Below, in pieces: positions 63,296-64,000 of a DNA stretch of 64,000 nt. The stretch is from contig OY759223.1 in assembly GCA_963662175.1 (NCBI GenBank), positions 20,809,460-20,873,459 on the forward strand, read 5' to 3'. A program made the translations under genes and the position numbers. Every line of letters begins with the position of its first letter. Within the stretch, counting starts at the first letter, position 1. Origin of the DNA: Aradus depressus (Eukaryota > Arthropoda > Insecta > Hemiptera > Aradidae). Below the pieces are notes generated by a model. That model searched no databases. It was not told where the DNA came from and saw nothing but the letters and a program-made list of their open reading frames with translations.

Positions 63296-63662
63296 GTGAA
63301 CGGAGGAGGGTAGCTGAAGATGTGAGTGAGGAGGTAGGGAGGAGGGAGGAAGAGCCAGGTAGACCTGGAAGGCCTTCGGTAGGCCGGCCAAGAACACGCC
63401 CAGACAGAGGACTAGCGTCACCATCAGCCCTGCCACCCTCTCGGCGTGGATCACCGCTCCCAGCTCTCTCCACCTGCCGCCCGCCGGCCGCCGCCGCTCA
63501 TCTCTTTGCTCATGCACTCTGTCTGAAACAAGACAAGATGGTGAACGGAGGGAGGGATGCTGAAGATGTGAGTGAGGAGGTAGGGAGGAGGGGTGAAGAG
63601 CCAGGTAGACCTGGAAGGCCTTCGGTAGGCCGGCCAAGAACACGCTCAGACAGAGGACTAGC
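63296..63662 (+). repeat. Direct duplication of about 120 bp, 245-bp period
   Basis: GTGAACGGAGG...GATGTGAGTGAGGAGGTAGG...CCAGGTAGACCTGGAAGGCC...GGACTAGC is present at 63296-63417 and 63541-63662 with few differences. The spacer (63418-63540) is GC-rich (GCCGCCCGCCGGCCGCCGCC region reduced). One plus-strand frame is open across both, 63271-63675, and reads EDVSEEVGRREEEPGRPGRP; composition suggests a low-complexity repeat rather than a gene, but a GC-rich exon cannot be excluded. Confidence 0.75.
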
Positions 63663-63679
63663 TTTATTCACCTAGGGTT

Positions 63680-63742
63680 TCGAACCCGCAATCTTGAGCT
63701 CAGAAAGCAAGCACGCATACCACTGAGCTACCAGCCTCCTCT
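63680..63742 (-). repeat. SINE-1 tRNA-like head remnant
   Basis: Minus strand: GGCTGGTAGCTCAGTGGTAT (A box), GCTTGCTTTCTGAGCTCAAG, GCGGGTTCGAAACCC (B box). Joined to CTAGGTGAATAAA, so the middle of the SINE is deleted. Confidence 0.7.
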
Positions 63743-63844
63743 TTCCAATCCCTAATATGACCTCAGATTTGAGATGGGATCAATACGACAGAAGTTATAG
63801 CGCATCAAAGAATGTAAAATAAATATCCGTAGAATACTTCTTAT

Positions 63845-63940
63845 TGTGATTCATGCCCGGGCTTTAACTACGAATAAATTTACCCTTCACCAAGGATAGG
63901 GGTCTTTAACGAGTACCTGACATCATACAGTCTCGGGATT
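63845..63940 (-). repeat. SINE-1 fragment, diverged
   Basis: GTGATTCATGCCCGGGCTTT, AACTACGAATAAATTTACCC and GGGGTCTTTAACGAGTACCT, with the middle deleted. It ends at AGTCTCGGGATT, where a different repeat (TAGTGAAGTGCAAACGCAAT) begins and runs off the window. Confidence 0.7.
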
Positions 63941-64000
63941 AGTGAAGTGCAAACGCAATACCAAGACCAAGACCGTAGCAGTCTTGGTCTTGAACTTGTT

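Noticed and set aside
1..64000. Assigning the insect order or species (a hemipteran was considered)
   Set aside because: Repeat content suggests an insect, but no diagnostic gene is present to support a narrower claim.

Overview
This window is non-coding-rich, AT-rich animal DNA, almost certainly from an arthropod and most likely an insect. The support is the mix of retroelements: R1-like, jockey-like and RTE-like LINEs, Penelope-like elements, hAT, piggyBac and pogo elements, Helitrons and tRNA-derived SINEs. The main SINE also carries a CCTAA-type tail resembling the insect telomere repeat. The species cannot be named from the sequence. No bacterial features, operons or CRISPR arrays are present.

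The best host-gene evidence is a pair of minus-strand exons at 20381-20526 and 8666-8786. Both have consensus splice sites and join in phase. Together they encode a piece that reads like the extracellular ligand-binding (ANF-receptor) fold of a receptor guanylyl cyclase or related receptor. If correct, 8787-20380 is one intron of about 11.6 kb packed with transposons. I found no other convincing host exon.

Everything else recognisable is mobile or repetitive DNA, often nested. 1-8600: AT-rich family A, LINE 3' ends (I-like, R1-like, jockey-like), a G-rich foldback MITE, a 33-bp minisatellite, two hAT-type MITEs and family B. 8600-20600: the intron, with SINEs, a piggyBac-like element, a pogo/Tigger remnant with a SINE inside, a hAT deletion derivative with a short ORF, and a long-TIR element sitting inside a SINE. 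20600-25900: a hAT MITE inside a jockey remnant, and an intact RTE-like LINE (about 970 aa) with a 14-bp target duplication. 26000-36900: minisatellite, a large foldback, a Penelope-like insertion with a GIY-YIG ORF, a hAT with a BED-finger remnant, an RTE-like pseudogene, a Penelope remnant split by a SINE, and a Helitron. 37000-48900: pogo-like MITE, jockey and R1 remnants, a 230-bp-arm inverted repeat, a second hAT with a C-terminal-domain ORF, and SINEs. 50000-59600: Penelope 3' end, a 5'-truncated jockey with a long open RT frame, an 80-bp perfect hairpin, and three tandem arrays (SINE-tail, about 597-bp and 111-bp units). 60000-64000: family B, a hAT-like element with a nested foldback, LINE and SINE remnants.

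Elements work together only in the parasitic sense. SINEs carry internal Pol III boxes but no protein and would depend on a LINE. The MITEs would depend on transposases made elsewhere. Only the RTE-like LINE looks coding-complete; the jockey RT frame is open but lacks its 5' part. Target-site duplications were read directly for about a dozen insertions, which fixes their boundaries with unusual confidence. Long stretches at 961-1419, 39781-41515, 42076-43580 and 48900-50220 hold nothing I can assign.
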